Positions 50,247 through 58,587 of a DNA stretch of 64,000 nucleotides are shown here, in pieces. How positions within the stretch are numbered: the stretch's first letter is position 1; each line of letters opens with the position of its first letter. The position numbers and the translations under genes were made by a program. This DNA comes from Paenibacillus zeirhizosphaerae (GTDB taxonomy: Bacteria > Bacillota > Bacilli > Paenibacillales > Paenibacillaceae). A model generated the notes under the pieces. The model saw nothing but the letters and a program-made list of their open reading frames with translations. It did no database searches and was not told the origin of the DNA. The stretch covers positions 186,001 to 250,000 of the forward strand of contig NZ_JAPCKK010000016.1 of the NCBI RefSeq assembly GCF_030705605.1, written 5' to 3'.

Positions 50247-50879
50247 TCAAACCACATCGGGGGATTGAATTGTACGTTGTTTAATTCCTTCCAAGAATAC
50301 GGTAAGGACCTTCATGGTTTCATCCAGAGCGGACGGATGCACAGACTCATTTGCAAGCCAGAGCGCTGTCTCATTCAAAGCTCCTGAAATGAAATGCGTC
50401 ATAGCGTGAAGGGGAACCCCTTGAAAGGAGCCCTGGTTTTGCATGGTATCAAGCTGTTCACGCAATAAACGCATGGAATGCTTGTTATCCATCTCCCTCC
50501 AAACTTCCCATCCAAGAATGGCCGGCCCATCGATCAGCATGATTCGCCTGTTACGCTCTTCGACGGCGGACATAATGAATGTACGGCATCCCAGGTAGAG
50601 CTGCTGCCACGGATCATCGCTTGTCGAAGCCTCTTGTTCCACCCTCTCGGCAACCTCTCGCTGGACATCTTCAAGAACAATTCGAAACAAATCCTTCTTG
50701 CCTCGAAAATGGTGATAGATCGCTCCGCGAGTCAGATTCGCTTCATGAACAATCGACTCCATTGCCACATTCGCATAACCATGCTTGGTAAAATGAGCTC
50801 TGGCAATTTCAATCAGTTTTCGTATCGTTTCCGTTGTCTCCGTTCTGCTTCTCCTCACGGTACATAAGCCCCCATTCAA
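50247..50879 (-). CDS. TetR-family transcriptional regulator
   Basis: A 210-residue TetR regulator. The N-terminal helix-turn-helix is RSRTETTETIRKLIEIARAHFTKHGYANVAMESIVHEANLTRGAIYHHFRGKKDLF, and the C-terminal domain is of the AcrR/TetR_C type (DDPWQQLYLGCRTFIMSAV). It is the second gene of a VOC-tetR operon, 14 bases after the VOC gene. An AcrR-like palindrome upstream of the operon suggests autoregulation. An SDR-like remnant follows it. Confidence 0.9.
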   Translation of the reverse strand: MNGGLCTVRRSRTETTETIRKLIEIARAHFTKHGYANVAMESIVHEANLTRGAIYHHFRGKKDLFRIVLEDVQREVAERVEQEASTSDDPWQQLYLGCRTFIMSAVEERNRRIMLIDGPAILGWEVWREMDNKHSMRLLREQLDTMQNQGSFQGVPLHAMTHFISGALNETALWLANESVHPSALDETMKVLTVFLEGIKQRTIQSPDVV

Positions 50880-50893
50880 ACATTCCCTTGGTT

Positions 50894-51316
50894 CTACAGC
50901 TCTTTAGCATATTGGTTGCTGAATTCATGGGTTGGAGGAATAACGGTAATAACATCGATCAAGACGCCATTGGGATCTGAAGTAATGAAGTGCCGTTGTC
51001 CAAAATCCTCGCTCCGAATATCAAGCTCCAGGGGAAGCTTGGCCTCATGAATGAGACGGTTGTACTCGGCATCAACATCGTCTACCTCAAAGTTAAGAAT
51101 CAGCCCACTTACCCTCGTCCTATACCTGTCGGGAATAGTCGAATGAGCGGAGTCAAGAATAGCCAATTCGAACGGAATGTTATTGCCGGACATTTTCAAG
51201 CTGACGTACCAATCCGCTTCGAACACCTTTTCGAACCCAAAATGTTCTACGTAAAATGCGGCTGTTCCAACAACTTGATCTGTTAAAATGACGGGATAAA
51301 AACTGGATACTTTCAT
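50894..51316 (-). CDS. VOC/glyoxalase-superfamily protein
   Basis: A 140-residue vicinal-oxygen-chelate fold protein. Two beta-alpha-beta-beta-beta modules are visible: [28 protein letters not shown] near the start and [21 protein letters not shown] near 75, ending [14 protein letters not shown]. Metal ligands are not complete enough to call glyoxalase I; it may be a resistance or dioxygenase-like member. Of two adjacent ATGs the second (51316) is slightly better spaced from GGAGG. It is first in the operon with TetR. Confidence 0.83.
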   Translation of the reverse strand: MKVSSFYPVILTDQVVGTAAFYVEHFGFEKVFEADWYVSLKMSGNNIPFELAILDSAHSTIPDRYRTRVSGLILNFEVDDVDAEYNRLIHEAKLPLELDIRSEDFGQRHFITSDPNGVLIDVITVIPPTHEFSNQYAKEL

Positions 51317-51353
51317 CATGTCCTCCCCCTTTAATTATGGTATTCACACTTTA

Positions 51354-51374
51354 ACATACAGACAGAATGTATGT
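51354..51374. promoter_or_regulatory. Probable TetR operator
   Basis: ACATACA-gacagaa-TGTATGT is a 7-bp dyad strikingly like the AcrR box TACATACA...TGTATGTA, placed upstream of the VOC-tetR operon. Confidence 0.6.
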
Positions 51375-51379
51375 AAATG

Positions 51380-51465
51380 AACAAGTGAACAATCACTGCC
51401 TCCGAATTTACTTCCATTAAAATTTTATTTATTCACTTGTCAAATGAACTTATCTGGAGTAATTT
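51380..51465 (+). promoter_or_regulatory. Promoter and inverted repeats upstream of kduI
   Basis: TTGTCA (51437-51442) and TAATTT (51460-51465) with a 17-base spacer form a possible promoter. AACAAGTGAA (51380-51389) and its inverted copy TTCACTTGT (51432-51440) flank the region, one overlapping the -35. They could be sites of the DeoR-type regulator encoded by the next gene. Confidence 0.45.
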
Positions 51466-51518
51466 AAACTTATATAAACCCTATTTTAACTAATGTGCAC
51501 ACAAAGGAGACGGTAATT

Positions 51519-52352
51519 ATGGAAAACCGCCACGCCTCACATCCCAATGAAGTGAAAGCTTTCGACACTGAACGATTGCGCCACGAGTACGTGATCGAGT
51601 CTTTATTCGTTCCCGGCGAGCTAAAGCTGGTGTATTCCCATGTAGACCGTTACATTATCGGAGCGGCTGTTCCGGTTCAGGAAACGATTGAATTGAAAGC
51701 GGATTCCAAGACCATTGGAGCAGACACTTTTCTGGAACGCCGCGAAATCGGAATCATCAACATCGGCGGACCCGGCACAATTACCGTGGATGGCAGTGAC
51801 TACGAGTTGGACACACGAGAGTGTCTATATGTAGGACTTGGAGCCAAGGAAGTGCTGTTCAAAAGCAGCGATTCCGCAAGTCCGGCCAAATTTTATCTGA
51901 ATTCAACACCTGCCCACAAAACCTATCCGACGGTGAAAACAGGACCATCCGATGCCTTTAATGTTCACCTGGGATCTATTGATCATTCCAATGAGCGCAC
52001 GATTTACCGCTATATCCATGATAAGGGCATTCAAAGCTGCCAATTGGTTATGGGCATGACTGTACTGGAGCCGGGCAATATGTGGAATACAATGCCGGCC
52101 CATACCCACAACCGCCGCTCCGAGGTATATCTGTACTTCAACCTTCCGGAGGATGCTGTCGTATTTCATTTGATGGGAGAACCACAGGAGACCCGCCATC
52201 TCGTTATGCGTAATGAGCAGGCTGTCATCTCTCCGAGCTGGTCCATTCACAGCGGCGTAGGCACACATAACTATACATTTATATGGGGAATGGCCGGGGA
52301 AAACCAGGTTTTCGAGGATATGGATGGCATAGCCATGAAAGAGTTAAGATAA
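51519..52352 (+). CDS. kduI: 5-keto-4-deoxyuronate isomerase
   Basis: A 277-residue cupin isomerase, full length for KduI. It converts 4-deoxy-L-threo-5-hexosulose uronate to 3-deoxy-D-glycero-2,5-hexodiulosonate in pectin and uronan breakdown. The zinc ligands are visible in MPAHTHNRRSEVYLYF (two His and Glu) and SWSIHSGVGTHNYTFIWGM (His). ATG at 51519 follows AAAGGAGACGG. It is the first gene of a kduI-regulator-kduD unit, giving the two steps to 2-keto-3-deoxygluconate. Confidence 0.95.
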   Translation: MENRHASHPNEVKAFDTERLRHEYVIESLFVPGELKLVYSHVDRYIIGAAVPVQETIELKADSKTIGADTFLERREIGIINIGGPGTITVDGSDYELDTRECLYVGLGAKEVLFKSSDSASPAKFYLNSTPAHKTYPTVKTGPSDAFNVHLGSIDHSNERTIYRYIHDKGIQSCQLVMGMTVLEPGNMWNTMPAHTHNRRSEVYLYFNLPEDAVVFHLMGEPQETRHLVMRNEQAVISPSWSIHSGVGTHNYTFIWGMAGENQVFEDMDGIAMKELR

Positions 52353-52487
52353 GAAAAACGTTTATCGATGTAATTCAAAGAAGACAGACCACGTTTAGCG
52401 GAAGTTTTTCTTGCGATTCCAGGAAGCTTGTACCAAGAAGTTTATACATTCTAGAATCTTAAGCAAAAAAGAACGGATGAATGCTTT

Positions 52488-53246
52488 ATGAACCCTCTTA
52501 GAAGATATGAAATTATTATGGAGGCCCTGCTGCGTGACAAGGAAGTCACAGTAAATGAGCTTAGCGAGCGCCTGAATGTCACCGGCAAGACGATCCGCGA
52601 GGATCTTACCAAGCTGGAGGAACAGGGGTTGGTGGTTCGTGTTCACGGTGGAGCCATGCTGGCCAATCGTGAGCAATACGGGGTTCTGCCCGAGCAGGAG
52701 TCACAGGTCAAGCATCTTTCCGAGAAAAAGCAGATTGCTGCCGCCGCCTCATCGCTGATCGTCGAGAACGATATTATCGCTCTGGACGGCGGCAGCACGA
52801 CACTGGAAATTGCGAAGCAGCTCGGACCGGAACCCATCACGGTCATCACCAATGATGTTTATATCATCAGCGAGCTGGCTCCGAAGGATCATATTCGGCT
52901 TGTCGTACCCGGCGGTTACCGTATCCGCAATGTGCTTGCAGGTGCGGAAGCGGTGGCCTTCATTCAGGGGCTGAATGTCCGGAAAGCATTCATCTCCTCT
53001 ACCGCAATTCATCCAGAGAACGGCTTGTCCGTATATACAAGCGATCTGATTGATTTCAAGCGGGCGTTGATCGCGGTCTCTACAGAGGTGTACGCTGTAA
53101 CGGATCATCATAAATTCGGCCAGACCGCTCTGCGTACGTTTGCCTCCCTGTCGGATCTGACGGCCATGATTACGGACCGGATACCGGATAACCAGTATGG
53201 GCAGCGTATCAGGGACACAGGCGTCCGCATTATTAGCTATACCTAA
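52488..53246 (+). CDS. DeoR-family transcriptional regulator of the kdu locus
   Basis: A 252-residue DeoR-type repressor: N-terminal HTH (RRYEIIMEALLRDKEVTVNELSERLNVTGKTIREDLTKLEEQGLVVRVHGGAM) and a DeoRC sugar-phosphate-binding domain (IALDGGSTTLEIAKQLGPEPITVITND, KAFISSTAIHPENGLSVYTSDLIDFKRALI). Placed between kduI and kduD, it most likely responds to a keto-deoxy sugar or its phosphate. The ribosome site is weak. It is followed by kduD after 47 bases. Confidence 0.92.
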   Translation: MNPLRRYEIIMEALLRDKEVTVNELSERLNVTGKTIREDLTKLEEQGLVVRVHGGAMLANREQYGVLPEQESQVKHLSEKKQIAAAASSLIVENDIIALDGGSTTLEIAKQLGPEPITVITNDVYIISELAPKDHIRLVVPGGYRIRNVLAGAEAVAFIQGLNVRKAFISSTAIHPENGLSVYTSDLIDFKRALIAVSTEVYAVTDHHKFGQTALRTFASLSDLTAMITDRIPDNQYGQRIRDTGVRIISYT

Positions 53247-53293
53247 TCTCTATCCTATCAACCTGACATCGATTAAAGGAGTGACATCATTTT

Positions 53294-54046
53294 ATGCAAT
53301 GGTTTCAACTTGAAGGAAAAACGGCGCTCGTAACCGGCAGTTCAGGCGGAATCGGAGAAAGCATCGCGATCGGTCTGGCCGAAGCCGGTGCCGACGTAAT
53401 TACCGTATCCAGATCAGGCAGTGAGCAAGCGATCTCCGCCATTCGTGATCTGGGCAGACAGGCTTTCGATATCAAGGCCGACCTCGGCGATACCGACGGC
53501 ATTGAACAGGTGTTCACAGATGCTTTGGGCTTGACGGGCAACATTGATATTCTCGTCAATAACGCGGGCACGATCCGCCGCAATCCGGCAGCAGAGCACA
53601 GTCTGCAGGACTGGAACGATGTGATCAATTTGAACCTCAACTCCATTTTCATGCTGTCGCAGTTGACCGGCCGCCATATGATCAGCCGCGGCAGCGGCAA
53701 AATTATTAATATCGCCTCCATGCTCTCCTTCCAAGGGGGTATCAACGTCCCGGGATATACCGCGAGCAAGCACGGCATTGCGGGTTTGACAAAAGCGCTG
53801 GCCAACGAATGGGCGCAAAAGGGCATCCAGGTTAACGCCATTGCGCCAGGCTACATAGATACGAACAATACGGCACCGATTCTGCAGGACCCTGACCGGA
53901 CACGTTCCATTACAGAACGTATTCCGGCAGGCCGCTGGGGAACGCCCGAGGATCTGAAAGGACCGGCGGTATTCCTCGCTTCCGCCGCCTCTGATTATAT
54001 GAACGGGCATGTTCTGTGCGTAGATGGCGGATGGATGGCGCGTTAA
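53294..54046 (+). CDS. kduD: 2-dehydro-3-deoxy-D-gluconate 5-dehydrogenase
   Basis: A 250-residue SDR with complete motifs: TGSSGGIGESIA at residues 14-25, NNAG near 90, the catalytic Ser in NIASMLSFQGG, and Tyr/Lys in YTASKHG near 156. Close agreement with KduD (PGYTASKHGIAGLTKALANEWAQKGIQVNAIAPGY) and the kduI neighbour support the assignment. It reduces 2,5-diketo-3-deoxygluconate to KDG. AAAGGAG precedes the ATG. Confidence 0.94.
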   Translation: MQWFQLEGKTALVTGSSGGIGESIAIGLAEAGADVITVSRSGSEQAISAIRDLGRQAFDIKADLGDTDGIEQVFTDALGLTGNIDILVNNAGTIRRNPAAEHSLQDWNDVINLNLNSIFMLSQLTGRHMISRGSGKIINIASMLSFQGGINVPGYTASKHGIAGLTKALANEWAQKGIQVNAIAPGYIDTNNTAPILQDPDRTRSITERIPAGRWGTPEDLKGPAVFLASAASDYMNGHVLCVDGGWMAR

Positions 54047-54087
54047 TTCTCCGAATCATTTTCTATTCTCAGTATTGAAGAAGGATA

Positions 54088-54116
54088 GACCCCCGCACTC
54101 CATGAGTACGGGGGTC
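54088..54116. terminator. Terminator between kduD and the convergent nuclease-like gene
   Basis: Perfect 8-bp stem GACCCCCG/CGGGGGTC with a 13-base loop; no long T run. Confidence 0.6.
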
Positions 54117-54140
54117 ACGGTCCTTGCTAAATATTAAGGC

Positions 54141-56099
54141 TCATAACCTTGAGTTCAACTTCATCCTTTGCTCCGCGTAAGGCTCGTCCGTTATCGTAAT
54201 GTAAATCCGCTCAGCATTTTCCTGGTAACCGTCGTTAAGCAGCAAGGTAACAAAATATTCGCCCGGCGCAATATCTGCCATGGTAGGTACTTTGCCCTCG
54301 CTGTTGTCATCCAATGTCAATTTACCGTCAGGAAGACTTGACACATAGTCCCATTTCTGTGAAGCGGGACCGCCTGGACTTTCATCCTTCTTATAAATCC
54401 CGATCCAATCCGTCAGACTTTGGGCACCTTTGTAGCTGACTGTAATCGGTTCGCCATGAGCGAAAACGGTTTTTTCCAGACTAATCGTCGCTTTGTCGAT
54501 TTCCGGATCTTTCGGCAGCTCCAAGTCATTGTAACTGCGCGGAGTTACGGTGAAAGTCGAAACCACGGCTCTGTGGTCAGATACCCAAGTATCCAATTCT
54601 ACATCGGATTTGGTAAAGGAATTAGAGTTTCCTCCGACCACCTGCTTCTCTCCATAGACTTGGCTGTCCTTTACAACAACGGGACCGCTATTGTAAACAT
54701 AATCGATTCGATCATACATTTCCGGGTTCCTCCACTCCGTTCCTTCAACAGCCCAAGTCATGGTAGGCTTTGCTACAGGATCGGGATGGATGGCACGATA
54801 GGAATCTTGGAAACCAAGTTCCTCCAGCTTCTTGGATACCGGCCATTCGACAGCTTGACCATTATGGCGATTTTTATTGCCTTCAACCCAATCCAAGTGT
54901 GACGGAACGTTGAAATCGCCAGTGAGGAATACCGGCATGCCTTGGGCAGCCAAAGCCGGGAGCTTGTTGAACATACTCTTCATTTCTGTCATATGAAACA
55001 TATTCTCTTTCTTTAATACTTCTTCGACCGTTTTGCCATCTTGGATATCGTATGGGCCATAAGGAGAAGAAGACAAATGGATATTGCCGATGGCCACTGC
55101 CTTGTCCGGCACCACTTCGATCAGATAATAGTCATTCGCTTCATCAACCTCAATGATTGGATATTTGCTGATCAGACTGAGGTCGCTGTTGGCTTTGATG
55201 GCTGCATGAAACCCGAGCAATTGCGCTGCTTTGATGACGATATTCCTATCCGTTTCCTGAATACCCGCTACATCAGCTCCGCTTTCACGGATGGCGTTTG
55301 CGATATGCTGCGCGGCACCGTCAACACCGTATTTGGATTTGACCGGTCCTTGCCATATATTAAAGCTCATCACGGTCAAATCAACCTCGTCCGGAGTCAC
55401 ATATCCGGGAAGCAGCGCTCTCGCGAAAGATTGCGATTGCAGTCCTTCATGTTTGGAATAGGCCAGAAGTGAAGTGGCTCCATCAGGCACGACGGTACCC
55501 GGTTGAAACGAGAACACGGCATCCTCCTGATAAACAGCGGTCGTTACCGTGGCCACTTCCGGTACGCCAGAGAGCAAACCGCTCGCTCCACCCCAATACA
55601 ATTTATAATTTTGGATGATCTTATGATCTGCAGGCGGTTTAATCGTGACATCACCGGTAATGGTTTTATCGCTGCCTACCACTGCGTCCAGAGACAGACC
55701 GGAAGGTGCCGGTAACTCTTCAATGGTAAACGAGGTGCTTGTCGCAACTTGATACCCGTTGTCAATCAAAAAATGAAGGGTATAATCCCCGGGTTTCAAG
55801 GAGTTCGTATTGAATGTTAAGGTTCCGCCTCCTGCTCCCGTGTAATGCCAGTCCAGGTAGTCATCCTGATTCGGATCATCATTGGAAGCTTCATATACAG
55901 CTATCCAATCTTTTTCATTAAGCGCTCCCGTATAGGTTACCTCAACGCTTTCACCCTGCCAGTAAGCTGACTTGTCCGTAGCCATCGCATAACCAGACGC
56001 ATAAGCCTCTTGTGCAAATAAACCTGGCGTCGGTATGCCAAGGATAACTGCAAACATGGCACACATTAGACGACTAAATAATGATTTTACTTGAGACAC
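54141..56099 (-). CDS. Secreted endonuclease/exonuclease/phosphatase-family protein with duplicated Ig-like domains
   Basis: A 652-residue exported protein. After a signal peptide (residues 1-35) comes an Ig/SKICH-like beta domain (YAMATDKSAYWQGESVEVTYTG, about 40-130), then an FN3-like region (about 135-240), then the EEP catalytic domain (about 245-525) with MSFNIWQG, GIQETDR, TGDFNVPSH, DRIDYVY and VSDHRAVVSTF, i.e. the complete metal and His set. A second copy of the Ig-like domain follows (ISLEKTVFAHGEPITVSYKG, about 540-635). Start is GTG with AGGGAGGGG. Substrate may be nucleic acid, phospholipid or inositol phosphate; the family does not tell. Confidence 0.88.
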   Translation of the reverse strand: MSQVKSLFSRLMCAMFAVILGIPTPGLFAQEAYASGYAMATDKSAYWQGESVEVTYTGALNEKDWIAVYEASNDDPNQDDYLDWHYTGAGGGTLTFNTNSLKPGDYTLHFLIDNGYQVATSTSFTIEELPAPSGLSLDAVVGSDKTITGDVTIKPPADHKIIQNYKLYWGGASGLLSGVPEVATVTTAVYQEDAVFSFQPGTVVPDGATSLLAYSKHEGLQSQSFARALLPGYVTPDEVDLTVMSFNIWQGPVKSKYGVDGAAQHIANAIRESGADVAGIQETDRNIVIKAAQLLGFHAAIKANSDLSLISKYPIIEVDEANDYYLIEVVPDKAVAIGNIHLSSSPYGPYDIQDGKTVEEVLKKENMFHMTEMKSMFNKLPALAAQGMPVFLTGDFNVPSHLDWVEGNKNRHNGQAVEWPVSKKLEELGFQDSYRAIHPDPVAKPTMTWAVEGTEWRNPEMYDRIDYVYNSGPVVVKDSQVYGEKQVVGGNSNSFTKSDVELDTWVSDHRAVVSTFTVTPRSYNDLELPKDPEIDKATISLEKTVFAHGEPITVSYKGAQSLTDWIGIYKKDESPGGPASQKWDYVSSLPDGKLTLDDNSEGKVPTMADIAPGEYFVTLLLNDGYQENAERIYITITDEPYAEQRMKLNSRL

Positions 56100-56406
56100 A
56101 GTATGTTCCCCTCCCTTTCAGGTCGATACAATGATGTCTTGCCTGCATTATTTTGACAACCTCTTCGGATCTCAAACCATGAATCTTCTTAAGGCGGGAA
56201 TCCACTGCGAAGACGTTTCGACATGGGCTAGTGACATTCACCTCGATTCTTAGATATCTATTTCAAGCTTAAAGCCGAATTCTCAAATCAATATAAAATA
56301 CAAGTACATAAATTGTTAATTGTTCCATATTCCCGTGGCCGGTGCGTGGCGTTCATTATTTATACAAGCTGTTCCGTGTTTTAAATCTGGTGTAGCCTTC
56401 AGCAGC
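56100..56406. other. Intergenic region, no gene seen
   Basis: About 300 bases upstream of the minus-strand secreted EEP gene. It should hold that gene's promoter; TTGTCA near 56155 and other AT-rich elements are present, but no pair is convincing. Confidence 0.4.
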
Positions 56407-56442
56407 AAAAAGCCTGCGAACACAGGGCACATGTTCGCAGGC
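56407..56442 (-). terminator. Terminator of the 174-residue hypothetical gene
   Basis: Minus-strand stem GCCTGCGAAC/GTTCGCAGGC followed by TTTTT, 18 bases after the stop codon. Confidence 0.88.
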
Positions 56443-56459
56443 AAATGGTTGCGGCACTT

Positions 56460-56984
56460 TCATCCGGCAAATACATCCCAGCGGTGCCGAAACTTTTCAA
56501 GACGGGGATGAATCGTCTCCGGCTCGGCGGACAAAAGCAGTCTCAGTTGCACGATCCACTCTTCAAAGGCTGAAAAGGAAGCGAACAGATTTGCCATCTC
56601 CGGGGTCATATAGAGGAAATACGGGGCCGGATACGCCTCGGTGAGATAACGCAGAGCCGTATCAATCGGTGTGTATTTTTTGCGTTTGCCGTCCCAATTC
56701 TGAATGCTGACTGTTGAATAACCGGAATCGAGCTTCCATTCTTCCAGACGTTTTTGCCGTTTATGAAAAGCGCTGACCGGCTCCTTCCACATTCGCCGGA
56801 CCGTATCCTCATGCAGCGGGTACAGCACCAGCTTGGCAAAAGCGCGTTGCTCAAAAGCTGTGTAAGCGCGCTCCAGCTCAGCATCCGTTACTTCTTCAAA
56901 AGAATCATAAAAAATCAGCGTTCCTTTTCGGCTCTCCCCAGGCGGTTCATATCCGTAAGGAACTCTAATGTTTTGTCTAGCCAT
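56460..56984 (-). CDS. Hypothetical cytosolic protein
   Basis: A 174-residue soluble protein that I do not recognise. It has an aromatic- and charge-rich sequence (GTLIFYDSFEEVTDAELERAYTAFEQRAFAKLVLYPLHEDTVRRM) and no signal or membrane segment. ATG at 56984 follows GAGGAGGAGAAGGG; an earlier in-frame start at 57083 would overlap the flgB terminator. Its own terminator and promoter-side gap make it a monocistronic gene. Confidence 0.72.
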   Translation of the reverse strand: MARQNIRVPYGYEPPGESRKGTLIFYDSFEEVTDAELERAYTAFEQRAFAKLVLYPLHEDTVRRMWKEPVSAFHKRQKRLEEWKLDSGYSTVSIQNWDGKRKKYTPIDTALRYLTEAYPAPYFLYMTPEMANLFASFSAFEEWIVQLRLLLSAEPETIHPRLEKFRHRWDVFAG

Positions 56985-57081
56985 CCCTTCTCCTCCTCTG
57001 CAGCAGTTCTTGCGAAATAACCAGCTATCTATATAGTGTCCTTTTTCAACTCTACTGTAACAAAAACATCTATCGATGAAC

Positions 57082-57105
57082 AAAAAATCCGCGCGAGGCG
57101 CGGAT
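57082..57105 (-). terminator. Terminator of the flgB-like gene
   Basis: Minus-strand stem ATCCGCGC/GCGCGGAT with a 3-base loop followed by TTTTTTG. Confidence 0.85.
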
Positions 57106-57131
57106 CTTCTGGTTTTACATATTCGATTTAA

Positions 57132-57539
57132 CTATTTCAAATCGGAAAGCAGATTTTTCATTTTAGAATAATAGCCGCTCACCCGGTCAACGGTGTAGTT
57201 GTATAGCAGTTGGTTCTCCGCCAGCGCAGACATCTCCTTGTCGATGTCCACATTGTTCTGGTTGTTGTTCATCGTCGTGCTCTGATCTTCAACAACCTTA
57301 AATTCCACCTGATTGGAGGCGCTCGGCATTGGCAGATGTCTCGGATTGGTACGCTTCAGGGGAAGCTGGCCGCTCGAGCCGCTTTCCAGCTTGCGCTTCA
57401 GCTCTTCCTCGAATTCAACGGACTGGGCCTTGTAATAGGGTGTATCTGTATTGGCAATATTGTTCGAAATTACGCGATTTCTCGCATTAAGCGCGGTAAG
57501 CAGGGATGCGTGCAGCTCATTAGTATTGGAATGAATCAT
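57132..57539 (-). CDS. flgB: Orphan flagellar basal-body rod protein FlgB-like
   Basis: A 135-residue FlgB-type rod protein, normal length. The N-terminal pattern is LHASLLTALNARNRVISNNIANTDTPYYKAQSVEFEEEL, with ANxxTP(Y) conserved in rod proteins, and the C-terminus is DIDKEMSALAENQLLYNYTVDRVSGYYSKMKNLLSDLK. FlgB is part of the proximal rod. Here it is alone: no flgC, fliE or other flagellar gene is nearby. It may be a second copy, or a gene moved from its operon. ATG at 57539 follows GAGGAG by nine bases. Confidence 0.88.
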   Translation of the reverse strand: MIHSNTNELHASLLTALNARNRVISNNIANTDTPYYKAQSVEFEEELKRKLESGSSGQLPLKRTNPRHLPMPSASNQVEFKVVEDQSTTMNNNQNNVDIDKEMSALAENQLLYNYTVDRVSGYYSKMKNLLSDLK

Positions 57540-57671
57540 GATGACATTCTCCTCTTCATTACGAATCAAAAGAGACAAATACAAGTTCTTTATCGGCAGC
57601 TTCATCGCAAAAATGAATAGCAAACACCTGTGATCCAGAGGATTTTTAAATTTTTTCAGGTCTTATAAAAA

Positions 57672-58338
57672 TTATCGCGGAAAACCGTACCTTCTCGCAC
57701 TCCATACCGTAATCAATGCAAGCACCAGCAGCAGCAGCAGCACCCCTGGAAAAGCCTGCACGCCAACAAGCTCTACCAAAATACCGCCCACAATTCCGCC
57801 ACCAGCAATGGCCAGGTTCCATACCGTCGTATTGATTGGCATCACGGTATCCACCGCCTCTTCTCCGCTTGCTTCGGCAAGTGCAGTCTGCAGCAGGGTG
57901 GCAGCGCCGCCGAAGGTAAGTCCCCATAACGCCACCGAGACAAAAACTACCGGAGCGGAGGTGCCGCCGACCCACAGTGCAACGGACACAAGTGCGAAGC
58001 CTACGGTCAATATACATGCCTACGATCCAGATGGAGATAAGCGCCGTTGTCCCAAAGACCAGCAGGACCAGATCCGTTCGACCTGCAAGCCCTGAACGCT
58101 CAAGAAATGGAGCAATATACGTATACAAAATATTGTGAGCCAGCATCCAGGTTAATACGACAAATAAGATGGGACGTATGCCCGGCAGCATGAATACCCG
58201 GCCGACCGACATCCTTTGACCTGCCGGCTGACCCGGATAATCCGGCACCTTCCACAGCACCCACACAAGCAATCCAAGTGTTAAAAGAGACATGAGTCCG
58301 AATACCCAGCGCCAGCCAGGGAAGGTGTCCCGGAATAC
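57672..58338 (-). pseudogene. Broken MFS transporter gene (N-terminal deletion plus frameshift)
   Basis: The minus strand can be read in one frame from about 58338 (FPGWRWVFGLMSLLTLGLLVWVLW, then RPILFVVLTWMLAHNILYTYIAPFL and FGTTALISIWIVGMYID) and, from about 58010, in another (LTVGFALVSVALWVGG ... LWGLTFGGAATLLQTALAEAS ... NTTVWNLAIAGGGIVGGILVE). Together they give spans 5/6-12 of an AraJ/YdhP-like MFS exporter. The first four or five spans are missing and a frameshift near 58010-58025 joins the two parts. The gene is not expected to be functional. Confidence 0.8.
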
Positions 58339-58510
58339 TTGTGGTTTGCACCACACCCTCCGGTGATGATGAATATCTTGACACAATATGGTCCTCCTTG
58401 GGTTGAATGGAACGGAAATTGAAAAGCAACGAGCCTTTTTTGCTGCGGCCCACGGTTGGGATGACACACCAAAGAGAAGCAGCCCGATGTTTATGATGCG
58501 CTCAGCAAAT

Positions 58511-58561
58511 AAAGGCGGGGACAGCCTATGGACTCATGAAGTCCTGGCTGCCTCCGCCTTT
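58511..58561. terminator. Terminator of the GAP1-like gene (bidirectional)
   Basis: Nested stem AAAGGCGG...CCGCCTTT with inner CAGCC/GGCTG and GGACT/AGTCC; T runs flank it on both strands. Confidence 0.8.
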
Positions 58562-58587
58562 TCTTTTGGTGTTCTTAACGAATTCCC

